64,000 nucleotides of DNA from positions 558,001 through 622,000 of the forward strand of contig BCIG01000006.1 in the NCBI GenBank assembly GCA_001599915.1, read 5' to 3'. Under the pieces are notes generated by a model, which was given only the letters and a program-made list of their open reading frames with translations, was not told the origin of the DNA and searched no databases. Positions 1 to 10,908 of the stretch are shown piece by piece. The DNA is from Symbiotaphrina buchneri (lineage: Eukaryota; Ascomycota; Symbiotaphrinales; Symbiotaphrinaceae). The position numbers and the translations under genes were made by a program. Each line of letters opens with the position of its first letter. The stretch's first letter is position 1.

Positions 1-23
1 AATCGAGAGACGAGGCATCTTAC

Positions 24-770
24 ATGGTCCACAGGGTTCATAGCCACACCACGAGTCTTAGGCCACGAGTTGCGCTTGACAGCGAACTTGTGCTTCGCAC
101 GAGATGCCTCTACGGCGGATATTAGCATCAACATTCGCCGCGTCTTTGCATCTCCACTTACTCAGGAGAGGCTTGTCTGTCCTTCCGCCACCAGCAACAA
201 TACCGATCATGCCTCGCGCACTGCTCTTGACGACCTTCTTCGCACCGCTGGGAAGTTTCACTCTGGTCTTGCCCTCGTCGGGGTTGTGACCAATGACAGT
301 AACATAGTTTCCAGATGTCCGTCCCAGGGCACCTCTGTCGCCAGGCTTTTCTTCAACGTTGGTAACAACGGTACCTTCCGGCACAGAGCCAAGAGGCAGA
401 ACATTGCCAACCGTAAGAGCCGCGTGCTTGCCAGAGTAGATGAACTGGCCAGTGTACATTCCTTCGTTGGCGATGAATGTCTCGGTGTGCAGCTTGAAGC
501 GATAAGGATCCCGGAACACCACCTTTGCGAGAGGCGCACCGCGACCTGGGTCGTGGATAATCTCCCTCACAACACCGCGAATGTAACCATGTCGTTCCGC
601 ATAATCCAGGGTCCTGAATTGAGCAGGAGCCTTGTTGAGACGGGTGTGGGCCGCTGTGAATAGAGTCAGCTCCCTAGGTAGACGGAAAATCCTACGCAGG
701 CTTGACGCCAGGACAACGTACTGAAGTTGGATCCACGACCCTTCCTCTGGTTGCGGATAACTCTACCCAT
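24..770 (-). CDS. rpl2: 60S ribosomal protein uL2 (Rpl2/L8), partial
   Basis: Universal large-subunit protein next to the peptidyl-transferase centre. The spliced product starts [16 protein letters not shown] and reads through the conserved stretches [41 protein letters not shown] and [16 protein letters not shown]. Exons are 722-770, 162-653 and 24-109, and the phases close. A donor at position 23 shows that the last exon, which should begin with the PHGGGNHQH loop, lies left of the window. The 5' leader has its own intron (777-852, GTATGC to TCTAG), ending 6 nt upstream of the start codon, as is common in fungal ribosomal-protein genes. 209 codons are visible of about 255 expected. Family assignment is certain. 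Confidence 0.97.
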
Positions 771-776
771 CTTTCA

Positions 777-852
777 CTAGACAAAGTAGCGCTTGTCAGT
801 GACCAGGTCAATCGAAAAGCTTCGAGAGGTAGTGGGATTTAAAAGGGCATAC
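777..852 (-). other. 5' UTR intron of the uL2 gene
   Basis: On the minus strand a GTATGC donor at 852 follows a CCAAG exon end. A TCTAG acceptor at 777 lies six bases before the uL2 start codon, with a CACTGAC branch-like sequence inside the intron. Without splicing, the leader carries no in-frame extension of uL2, so a leader intron is the simplest reading. Inferred from sequence only. Confidence 0.7.
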
Positions 853-2139
853 CTTGGCTCTGGGTGCTGTCTGTGATGGTTGGCAAGCAGCAGTCAGATC
901 TGTGGAAATTGAATGTGTGCGAAATGAGTTGAGGCTCTTAGCTAAGCGAGCAATAGTAACCCTAAGGTATCGCACTAAACAGCAAGGGGAGGCCCATTCA
1001 TCACGTGACCGATTGGTCTTACATCGCCTGCCCTCTATCTCGGACAGCATCGTACCTACCACCATCTACATTTACCACACCTTAGTGTACATTAACCTTG
1101 CCACACAACTGTTGTGGGTTTTCTGTGTTCTCTCAGATTAGGAAGTACACAAAAACATACGTATAGTGGTCTACAGGTAGGAAAAGAAAGATTTGCTTCC
1201 AAGCTTTGGTGCTTGTCTTGCTGTCTCAAATACTTTGTCTCTCGTTCCATGACTTGCAGGTCAAGCTTTACTTGATTTCTTTTTGTCTAATCTTTGCAGC
1301 TTGGGTGCGACACTCTGTAATCTTCAGTTTACTATAACGATCCGATGCGTTGGTCCAAGTTTTGTTTTTCGTTTATGATGGCGTCGCCGCGCCATCCCCG
1401 TCCTTGAGTTTTGAGCAACCTCTCCTGGGAACTTCTTTGTCCAAAACGCGCTCTGGCTTCCTACGTTGAGTTTCATTCTGGCGGCTTTCCAAATAACGAA
1501 ATTGACATTGGAGGCTGCTTCGATTGTTACCGTTTGTGTCATGTACGGTAATATGTGGTCGTGCATATGTGTCTAGTGATGGTATTTCGCTGTGATGAGC
1601 GATTGATTGATCCAAATGCGGAACATAATATCGTTTTGGGCGTTCCATGCGTATTCAACATATTCTCCAGTTCGGCGAAATGACTACAGACCATCGCCCA
1701 CGAGTTCTAACAGTCGAGAGGTGATCTGCCGCATCAAGGGACAATGCACTATGCAAATACGCGATCGAGAATCGTGTTTTTTGCCTATCTCTCCTCTGAA
1801 ATTGTGTCACTTTCCGTCCCGAGCCACTATGTGTTGGCATAGACCCCTCGCTATAGTACAAAACAGTGGCCACATTTGGAGAGCAAGCGGACTTGCGACC
1901 AGTGTTCCTCACGATCAGTCCCGTCTGTCAGTGGGAACTGTGGTTGTTCTGGGGAAGTGCGTGTACCGGTTGTTGTCCTGATAGGTCCATTCCGAGAAGG
2001 GGCTCTGTAGCAGATGATACGCGACCTTTTCGTGTAGGAAGTAGTTGTAAGCCCCATAGCCCATGGTGACCAAGCTCGTCACTCCTCTCCCCAGCATCGC
2101 CGGTAGGCGACCACAAAGAGCTTCAGCACCACCAGGACA
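853..2139. other. Divergent intergenic region, uL2 / WSD gene
   Basis: This region between two divergent genes holds the uL2 leader and both promoters. Open frames here are short, overlap on both strands, and none resembles a known protein or has a convincing splice context. I see no tRNA, repeat or mobile element. Confidence 0.6.
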
Positions 2140-4209
2140 ATGTCCTCGTCCGACTCATCCCCGCTCTCTTCTCCTCCTTCGTCGGAGGATGAGTCCCTCA
2201 ATGGCTTCGATGTCGCGGAAACTTCTGACAATGACACCGCGACACCTAGCAGTCCCGCAGACTCGCGCCCAGAGCGGACGAAGCGGCCTCCATCCCCTCC
2301 CCACGAGTACGTTTTGGCCGACAACCCAGATATTGCGGTGAGTCAGGAAATACGGCACGAGTGATGCGCTCTGCGGTCTCTTCATGATGGTTCCCTCAAC
2401 TCACAGTACTGATGATCGGCCAGTTCATTGTTATGTTTCGTTCGCGTTTCTCGGAAGCTTTCCCTCGATCATTGCCACATTTCGGTCCGCAGGATATTGA
2501 GAGAGGCATTGTAGATTCAGTGCCCGGCATACAGGTGGAAAATTTACTATGCGCGCTTCTGGGGCTCGTTCTAAACAGAAAGAAATTTGTGGAGTAAGTT
2601 GTCGGCCTCATGCGTCGCATCGCGGGCCCCCCTTGGCATGAGCAAAAGCCTTTCAGTCATGAGGCTCACAATGGTATCTTATAGGCGTGGGCATCATCAA
2701 CGCGCTCTGGAAGAAGCCATACAAACATACAAAGCTCAATGGCCTCGTGCTTGGGGTGGGCTGAATCCCCTAGCCGGAGGGCGCACGTTTTCCCACATGT
2801 CGCCAGTCGAGCGAGTGAGTGACCGCCACGTATATACATGGAGCAGGCTTACTGATATCTGGTATTGTTCAGCTGACTCTGCTACGGGCACTGGTTCTTT
2901 GGGCCTTGTCGTCATCCGATGCAGTTCAATCTATTCTGAAAGAAGGCTACAAACAATCCAGGCACGAGGATGACTTAAATCAGCCACTCTCCGTACAACC
3001 CTGGGGCAGAGACGGTGACAAAAGGAGATATTGGCTTATTGAGGGTCAAGACGATACACATTTCCGGTTATACCGCGAGAGTAATCCAGCATTGAAGCAC
3101 AATACTTGGCGGAGTGTGGCCGGAACTATCGATGAGTTGAGAGCCGTCGCCGAGCGCCTCAAGGAAGAAGGCAGCCAAGCAGCACGAATGCTAAGTGAGA
3201 GGATCATGCTGGCTATCCCGCGTTTTGAAGCCACGGAGGAGGTAAATATCGTGTTAGGCTCCACAGGTACTATGAGACCAGACTAACCGTTCTATAGAAG
3301 CGTAAACGCCGGGAATATCGCGTGGCAAGGCGAGAACAGTTCAAGAGACCAGAGCCTGGCTTCTCTTTATATGAAGGGCGTACAAGAGGGAAGAGAATGA
3401 AGTACACATTCTCAGACGCAGAAGACGATAGCTCCGATGCTACTTCCACCCGCAGGTCCACTCGACGATCTGGCCTTTCTACCCCTGGCGAAGCCTCGGG
3501 CCCAACAGTCACAGCCAGTGGGCGTCATGTCAGACCTAGGTTTCAAGGGGAGTATGGAGAATCAGCTTTGAGTGGCCAGGGCCACCCTGAAGCCGAGTCC
3601 AACGGGGATGGTATTGAGGCAGGAGAAGAACATACGGGACTTGCAGCCACTGCGGGGGGTCCCTCGAGGAGGTCAGGTCTGCGACAGGGGCCAAACGGAT
3701 GGAAAAAGGGCCGGCATCATATTGAAGATTATAATTCTGTAGACGAGATGGAGGATGAAGAAGAGGCAAACTCCAGTGGAGAAGATTGGGTGGCAGACGA
3801 GGAACCAGACGACGATCGTATGGATGATGACGATGACGATGACAACGCCGAACTCAGTCATGAAGATACGGATTTGGATGACATAGGACAACATAGTTTG
3901 ATTGTCAACCTTCGCTACAAGCAAAAACCAGCGGTAGCACAGGAAGGCGCAAATGATGTTGCCAACGAAGCGTCGCCTTCAGATCGGATATGCAACGGCT
4001 CTGCAAAGGCAGGCGGTGGTGACTCCACTGCAGACACATCACTTAGGGCTGGCGATCCTAATCCTCTGCTTCAACATTCCTCTGGGGAACGCTTCAAGAC
4101 GGAAGTTCTGCAAAAACCGCAGCAAACTTCGAGCTACGACGACACCACCGACCAGCAACATACATCGCAGCCACTCACGACCATTGCTAATGACATCACA
4201 ATGTCCTAA
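2140..4209 (+). CDS. DDT/WHIM/WSD-domain chromatin-remodelling accessory protein
   Basis: 592 aa from five exons (introns 2338-2423, 2594-2684, 2815-2872, 3242-3297). After a Ser/acidic N-terminus comes a DDT-like helical segment (residues about 67-122, with FGPQDIERGIVDSVPG), then a WHIM1-type motif (MSPVERLTLLRALVLWAL) and a WSD-like motif (GDKRRYWLIEGQDD), the order seen in ISWI-partner subunits such as Acf1/WSTF/Rsf1 and yeast Itc1. The C-terminal 300 residues are low complexity, with basic stretches and a long Asp run near 3820-3845. The likely role is nucleosome spacing with an ISWI ATPase. I cannot say which fungal remodeller subunit it is. The start MSSSDSSPL is the first ATG of a frame that splices cleanly. 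Confidence 0.8.
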
Positions 4210-4599
4210 TTGGAGAAGTCCCATGTCCATCTGCAGCCCCATCCGCATCTCCGATCTCATATTCTCATCTGCATTTTTATGTCCCCATCGATGCTATCCG
4301 GGAGGATGTCCGCGGTTTGTGTATGACACGTCACCGGCCGGTGAGTAACCACATTGAGGTTTTCACGATCGTCACGGGCGCAAACAGCAAGTCAAGCTGG
4401 GAGCGAGCCGGGAACTTGTATTGCTTGATCCTGTCAGCATAGCTAGATATGCCAATACAAATGCTTAGATGCTCTGTGCCGTTTGCCTGAAAGTCTCGAA
4501 ACGCTGATTTCCTTCGCCATGCAGATAAACGCAAGACAAGCGGAGGAACAATTGGTTTGGTCCAATGTCGAAACAAAATCCGCCTTCGACCGCTGTCTT
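4210..4599. other. Convergent intergenic region
   Basis: 3' flanks of the WSD gene and the DUF1770 gene. No coding frame, repeat or RNA gene recognised. Confidence 0.6.
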
Positions 4600-5285
4600 T
4601 TAATCACCTCCCGCTGAACCGAACTCGCCGACGTAATACTATGGCGCGGGTCTGTCAGCCGAGTGAACGGAAATAGGTCAAGCTACTGACTCTCCAAAAA
4701 GCGAGGCTCACCTCTTCAACCTTGCCGGCCAGTTTCTCATCCGAGACTATATCTCCTGGTAATCTCCACTCGTTGACACCCCACCACCAACGCCTGATGC
4801 GGCTGCCCACGCTGTTACCGCTGAACTGTGATGCACGATTCCAGTACCGCCAGCCCGAAAGCGCCAGCGTCCAGAGAGCGCCTTGGAAGAACGGCCAGAG
4901 CACCTACGGGAACGTTCATATGTCAGCGGACCACGCAAAGACCAAAGAGGAAGGGGGGTGCCTGTAGACGCACCTGATCCTTGACTGTAATATACACTTG
5001 CCATGTGCTCTGCGCGTGCTGGATGCTGGCGAGATAGCTCTGCTCGAACCTCAGGTCCGGCAATGGAGGCAGGCTCCTCTTGCGCGGGGCCGGCCGTACG
5101 GCGTCTTCGGGGATCTCATCCACGTCGAGCTCTTCGATGTCGGACGGCGCCGAGTCGGCGAGGTGCACAGGCTCTTTGCGACTGGCGGCCGTCGAGGGGT
5201 TGAGGTCGTGGGCTGGATCCGGATCCTGTTTGATATGCGCCGTCTGCAGTGTCTCTGCTGCCTCCAACGCTACTTGTTCGGCCAT
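4600..5285 (-). CDS. DUF1770 family protein, possible Atg43-type mitochondrial membrane protein
   Basis: 180 aa from three exons (introns 4904-4973 and 4639-4711; the last exon is only 39 nt and encodes YYVGEFGSAGGD). The N-terminal half is acidic and Pro-rich (SDIEELDVDEIPEDA, then PRKRSLPPLPDLRFEQSYL). The C-terminal half has a Trp-rich hydrophobic segment (FFQGALWTLALSGWRYW) followed by RRWWWGVNEW. This layout matches the fungal DUF1770 family, which I recall being linked to Schizosaccharomyces pombe Atg43, a mitochondrial outer-membrane mitophagy receptor. The family call is firm; the mitophagy role is inference. The chosen ATG sits in a good context (TCACCATGG). A longer upstream frame to 5654 contains more ATGs but resembles nothing. 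Confidence 0.78.
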
Positions 5286-5638
5286 GGTGAAAGTCGGAGA
5301 CTTTGATGGTGGGCAGAAGTGCGCATGACGATACGGGGTACTGTCGCCAATGCGGGCCGGGGGCCCGCCTCGGCTATTCACATTTTGATTGGCTGAAACT
5401 TTGAAGATACATTCTAGCACCATACGAAGTAGAACAGAAGCACTCCACCACCTTGGAAAGGATGATATAAATGTATGTAAGATATGTACTAGCATCACAT
5501 ATACAGCGATCATGTGTCCTAAGTCAACCACAATATCGTCATACAGAGATGCCCCCGCAATGCTCCTGATATGCCCAATTGCGCCCCGCCCCTGAATGCC
5601 AAACCACGCCATGACCCTAGAAAGCGCAAAGAGAAAGA
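5286..5638. other. Intergenic region upstream of the DUF1770 gene
   Basis: Between two minus-strand genes: the promoter of the DUF1770 gene and the 3' flank of the ubiquitin protease. No feature recognised apart from a GC-rich patch near 5355. Confidence 0.5.
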
Positions 5639-8251
5639 TCACATCATGACACATTGCCGCTCAGGCGGCTCCACCTTGTTCCGCTTGTGCTGCACAGGCT
5701 GCTCGCTTTGGCGTCGACGACTGCGACTTCGACTGAAACCCCTTTTTAACTTCGACTTATCATTCCCCGAAATTGTGTCGATGACCCGGCTTTCACTGCT
5801 GGGCATATCAGGCAACACGTGCTCATTATGTTTCTCTCGGCTCATTCGATGAGCCAGTCGGGAAAATGTAGCACTCAGTCTGGCCTCTCGGGTTTCTCGA
5901 ACTGGACTATGGCCCCGACTCCTAGACTCCGTCACTGCCTTGCTGATGGGCCGGGTCATCGCTAACGAATCCGTCATCTCGTCAATTGGGGTCACAGGAG
6001 CTGTTGTAAAGTGTCCGAAATTCACGTCCGTGAAGGTGATGCTACTCGGGCGTTCGCTGGAAGTGCTTTTCCTGCCCTGTGGAACCTCAAGGCTCGTACG
6101 ACCCTGGGGACTATCACAGACCGGCGCCGAGAGATTGATACCGTCTATAGAGCTCCTGCTTGCCCCTGGAGAGGAAACGGTCATAGCGATGCTACTATCA
6201 GCGGTGATCGAGTCCGATAGAGTAGGGTCGTGGCTGACAATACTCGGAGATGCGCTGTAGGATTCATCAATGGGCCGGACTTGATAGAACAGCAAGTACG
6301 GCGACTCCTCCTTGAGCGTCTGTTTAATGTCGACAAATGACACGCGTTGCTCGGCAAGATCATCGAAGAGCATCCATCTGTCTTCCGGTTCCTTCTCAAG
6401 TGCAGCGGCCGACGCCTCGGCGGCAGTACTCTGTTCCTTCCCGCTTGCGTTAGGTGCTCTCCCCCGAACAAGGGCAATATAGTGACCTTCATGGATGGAC
6501 GATCCCCTGTGACACACGACAGACTGCAATGAAAGCTTGAAGTTGCCAAAGAGAGGAGCATCCTGTTCGTCCATTCTGTCATCTTGGATGAAATGAGGTA
6601 GACCGATTTCCAAAGGGATGTCAATGTAAGTGCCGAGGCGCTCAGCTTCTCCGTCAGCTTGAAGCGCATATCTTTTTAGGCATAGTCCGAGCACAGGTCT
6701 TCTTGTATGGAAGTGATCGGAGACCTGGGCATCCGTGGTAGGCGCATTATTAGTATACCATGCTGGTACCAGGGTTAGCAGTCTCCTTGGCTTACACGCA
6801 GTATATTACAATTGGTCCGACTTACGTATCAAGCTGAAAAACTGCCACGCCGGCATCATGACCTCCTTCCTGGTTGAGCCTTTCCGACGGCTATCAGCGT
6901 CAGTGCTCTCCTTATCAGCCGCAGCTACGCCATCTTCTTTTATAACCTCTCGCTCAGTAAAAATGCTTGTAGCCCTTTGTCTGGCTGCAACAGGTCTTAG
7001 AGGGAAGCCGGTGCCTGTCGTTACTTGCGAGCCAGGTGTGGATGGAGTGGAGTCAACCTCAACCGTTTCGACATGTACAGCCTGAGCCTTCGACGAGTCT
7101 GCTGATCGAATAGAGGTCATGGTATTGCGGCGTTCCAGGTGCCGCTTGACTTCTATGCGATTGTTGAAATAGGTCTCCAGGCAATCTTCTAGGTTGATCG
7201 TGCGACCGTTACCAGGGTCCGGGGGAATGGCAACCTCCAACAAACGCTCATTCACGAACTTATGGTCGTCTTTCGCGTCTTCTTTCCCAGTGTGAAATAT
7301 GTCCATTTTCAACGTTAGGAGCGGTAGTTGAAGGGTCCCAGTAATGAAGGTAAACGCTTCCGATACGTCTTGCTGGACAAGCTCTGCTGCGTCTTTCCAT
7401 CCGCATGCTGCAAGGCAGTCCTGGACATGCTTTGTCTGCAACAGGATTCTGTCAGCGCGTCTCCAAGGAACCGGTCTTAAGACGCCAGTCTTTGAACCAC
7501 CTACAATGTCCTCGGTGATGAGCTTCCCCGTCCGCAGCAGATTTACCCAGAATCGCAGCAACGCAGCCAAATTCTTACGTGGTTCATCGTCGAAGGTGTC
7601 GTATAATATTATCTCAAAGCTCCCAAGTCGGCTGAACATAGCAAATAGGAGCGAGTCGAGCCAGCACGTCACCCCATCTCTGTTTTCAGCCCCCAGCAGC
7701 TTCACCTCGGGGTCGTAGTTTCTGACAACACCTTCCATGGCATCCTCGAAGAGCTCAAGGAACTCGAAGGCTTTATCTGTATCACCGGAGGCATACTTGG
7801 AGCGCAGAGCGTAGCGAATATGTCTCTCCTCAATATTCCATACCCTTTGCCGGTCTAGGCGGTCCTTGACATTTTTCACCTAGCACTTATAAGCTATGAG
7901 CCGCTTGTGGGTAGTGTGGCGGCGACCGACCTTTTTGTCTTCGTCTTTAATCGCTTTCTTTTTGTCTTCGGCAGAAAAAAAGGCATAGAGGTTACCGGAG
8001 GTAGGCGTGATCTGGTAAGTGCACCAGGTGTCAGCAAACTTGCGATAACATCTCGCTCTTGCATGTCTGGTCCCGAGTCATCGGTGAATGTGACATTTAT
8101 AGCGGCAGCAGTGCAGTAGTCATGGAAAGCGAATTGCATATCGCCCAATTGGTGAAGAGCAACGAGGATAAGAGCGAGAGTGAGATACCTTGGGTGCCTG
8201 CTCATTTTCACGTTTCTCGCGGCGACTCAGGAATCGATTGAGCCCGCTCAT
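5639..8251 (-). CDS. Ubiquitin carboxyl-terminal hydrolase (USP/C19) with C-terminal CaaX box
   Basis: 773 aa from four exons (introns 8012-8188, 7880-7930, 6763-6825). The USP catalytic triad is visible: Cys120 in GVTCWLDSLLFAMF, His in HEGHYIALVRG and Asp in MLFDDLAEQRV. After the catalytic fold comes about 200 residues of Ser/Thr-rich tail, a basic run (KLKRGFSRSRSRRR) and the terminus CVMM, which fits a CaaX prenylation box with Met at the last position (farnesyl type). It should remove ubiquitin from substrates, and the tail suggests a membrane-attached pool. The first two short exons (21 and 27 codons) rest on splice phase and plausibility alone, and the 7930 donor (GTCGGT) is weak. It is not clearly CreB or another named fungal protease. 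Confidence 0.85.
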
Positions 8252-9162
8252 ATCGAGCGCCTTGCGCGGGGGACTCCAGACGGTTCAAGAGACCTCAGGC
8301 GGGGCAGAACATGGATGGTCTGGCGCTGAGATGACCGTGAAGGAAATACCAGTAGACAGTGGCCAGGACGGAGCGAATTGATGCCCCACGAATTTCACCT
8401 GGAAACACAGCGAGACGGACGGATGAAGGACGTTGAAGAGGACCGAGACTGGGGAAGTCAGAAGGGCGGGGTGGTTTAGCCACCAGCCTTGTGCAAGTTC
8501 AAGCGAGCCGCTGCACAGTCCCTTTGACCTGTTGGATCTACCGATTTAAGTTCCTCTTGGCTCAGAATTTGGTACGTGGACTCGAAAACGCATAAAAAAT
8601 GTTGGGACCGCGAATACCAAGTCGGAGAGCAAGAGCGACAGCGAGAGTGATGTGATGCGATGCGATGGTGGCAGATAGCAATTGGTTTTCTGCAGAATCC
8701 TAGGCAGAAGTTCTTCTATCAACCAGTGGCGGAGTACTCGTACACTCCTACAGGGGGCGTGTAATAATAAAATAATCATCGAAAAAGAACAATTCACACA
8801 CAGGTCAGAGCATCCATAATAGGCAACTAAAGAGTTCCCTTTCTGCTGCACGGCACTCGACCGAGATCCCTCGCGACTTGACAGTTACCCGCAAGTACGA
8901 AGAATATCCTATCAATCCTAGTGCTTGCATGTCGTACCCATGGGGTACCTTAACTTTCTTTACAGTTAGCCCCAAGGGTCCAAGATACGAGAGACGCGTG
9001 CACTTAACCTTAGTGAGTCTGCATCTGCCGCTACCTTACCTGAGGTACTGGGAGTTGCCGCTTTAAACCTCAAATTTCCTCCTTCTCCTCTGGCCAAGCT
9101 ACCTAAGATATCAAACCCAGCAGAAGCCCCTGGACCACAGTCAATTGCTTTTCCAGTCCACT
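8252..9162. promoter_or_regulatory. Divergent promoter region, ubiquitin protease / mitochondrial uL5m
   Basis: 911 bp between two divergent start codons. Short frames such as 8295-8483 on the minus strand resemble nothing. No repeats or RNA genes seen. Individual promoter elements are not clear enough to call. Confidence 0.5.
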
Positions 9163-10342
9163 ATGGCTCTCCGTGAGCTGTCACCGAGATTCCAGAGCTT
9201 AAGCTGGAAAAGCTACCGCTCTGCGGTCCTCCGGCCCTCCCGCTCACTCCAGTGCCGTTGCGCATCCGATGCAGCAGCTTTATCAGACAAGGAATACTCG
9301 GGCGATGTCGAGCTGGCTTCGTCTTTGGAGGCCCCTCCACCTTCCAGCGAGGTGGTGAAGGCCTTCGACCCCATTGCCCGGAGTAGATCGCGCACGAACC
9401 AGCTTCCGCGCAGTCGGTATGAAAAGGACGGTTCGAAAGCCTCAAGAGCAGCCAGCTGACCGGTGTCTCTAGCTACCAATATCGATCTCCCAAGTATTAC
9501 CGTGGACCACTACACCCTCACCAACCGCCTCGCCCATCCGATCCTGCGTCTCGCCTGTTTGTCCCCGGTCCATTCTCTCTGCCCCGTCTCCAGCAAACAT
9601 ACGAAAGTACCATTGAGTCGGATCTGCTCACCCTCTCATATACACACATCCCGCCCGGGTTCACCCCTCCACCAAAATCTCCCCGCCTGCGCAGCTGGGA
9701 TGAATCATCACCTTACCATAAGAACCGGCCTTTGCGGGGTCCGCGTGGTGGCGATGTCCTGCGCCTGTTAAATCACCCCATGACCTTCCGAAATGTACCT
9801 AAGCTTACAGGGGTCACGGTGCATTCGATGGTCAAAGGTGCGCTGTCTGACTCTGCTTACTTGCACGTTGCGGGGATGGCCATCCAGGCCATCACCGGTA
9901 AGCGCGTCACTACACATAAGTCGAGAAGGGGTATGCAAGAATGGAATCTGCGACCAGGAAAGTACGTCTCGGTGACGGCGGAGATCGAGGGCGAAGACAT
10001 GTACCATTTCCTGAGCAGGTGTGTGGACGTGGTTCTACCCAGGATCAAAGACTGGCGAGGTGTGAGGGGAAGTTCAGGGGACTCAAGTGGGAACATCTCT
10101 TTCGGTCTCGACTCGGAAGCCGTGGCATTATTCCCGGAGATCGAGGTGAATTATGACATGTAAAGTTCTTCCTCTGCCGAACGGAGAGGATACTCAGACT
10201 AACAAAGTGTCTTTGCAGGTATCCTCCAAAGATGATCCCCGGTTGTCATATAACTGTGCACACCTCGGCGACAAATGATCGGGACGCGCAGATGTTATTG
10301 AGCGCGATCGGAATACCCTTCTACGGAAAACTTATCAATTGA
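9163..10342 (+). CDS. MRPL7: Mitochondrial large-subunit ribosomal protein uL5m (Mrpl7)
   Basis: 354 aa, three exons (introns 9417-9472 and 10160-10218). A basic Ser/Arg-rich mitochondrial presequence is followed by the fungal-specific segment SPKYYRGPLHPHQPP and HKNRPLRGPRGGDVLRLL. The uL5 core then follows: FRNVPKLTGVTVHSMVKGAL, AITGKRV, GMQEWNLRPGKYVSVTAEIEG and the end CHITVHTSATNDRDAQMLL. It binds 5S-like/central-protuberance rRNA in the mitoribosome. Splicing restores SRYQYRSPKYY, which is open in no single frame, so the first intron is well supported. Confidence 0.95.
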
Positions 10343-10908
10343 AGCTTGTCAACCACGAATGAATACAGTTTTCTTAGCATTAACATCATTGGGGATCATA
10401 ATGTCAGCATCAGAAATGTTAGCATCAGAAATGTTAGCATCAGAAATGTTAGCATCAAAAGGGCTAAGGAGGGCAATCGGCCACCCGGGACTGCGGCTGG
10501 AATGGCCTCTCGGGGCCAATGTCACTCTACCATCGTCCTCTACGTACTTTCGGCGCGACCAGGAGCGCGAGCAGAGTGGGCAACATGATTCAAGCTATCA
10601 GAATGTCTCTAGGCCTTGGCCATACCCATTACACAGGACAGTTCTGAAGGCATAACTGGAAACGATAAAACGGGGATTGGGGTTACATGCATGTGCGAAA
10701 GATGAGACGCCGCAGAGCACCAGAAAATGCAGTCGTCCAATCATGCTATCGCTAGTAACCCGCAAGATGCAAAACACGCAGACACCCTGCCAAATATTTC
10801 GTAAAGCGTGTGATCGTCCGTCGTCCAATTTCACCCGCCCTATCTTCAGCACATGTAAAAACCAAATCTTTCAGCCGGAACAGAAGCGGGTAGATCAAAA
10901 AGCTGGCT
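10343..10908. other. Convergent intergenic region with a short tandem repeat
   Basis: 3' flanks of uL5m and the Ste11-type kinase. The only structure is a 15-bp tandem repeat just after uL5m (10401-10458). The small frame 10346-10588 is created by that repeat and is not treated as a gene. Confidence 0.6.
10401..10458. repeat. 15-bp tandem repeat (unit AGCATCAGAAATGTT), about 3.6 copies
   Basis: Three perfect copies start at 10406, 10421 and 10436, with a partial fourth at 10451 and a degenerate lead-in. It lies about 60 bp after the uL5m stop, so probably in its 3' UTR. The unit length is a multiple of three, which keeps a short frame open through it. Confidence 0.95.

Noticed and set aside
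70-663. 197-aa plus-strand open frame
   Set aside because: It is antisense to the conserved uL2 exon and has no family similarity.
5286-5654. N-terminal extension of the DUF1770 protein in the same frame
   Set aside because: The extension resembles nothing, while the internal ATG at 5285 has a strong context and starts the conserved sequence.
8295-8483. 62-aa minus-strand frame upstream of the ubiquitin protease
   Set aside because: No similarity or splice connection in phase with the protease; probably leader or promoter.
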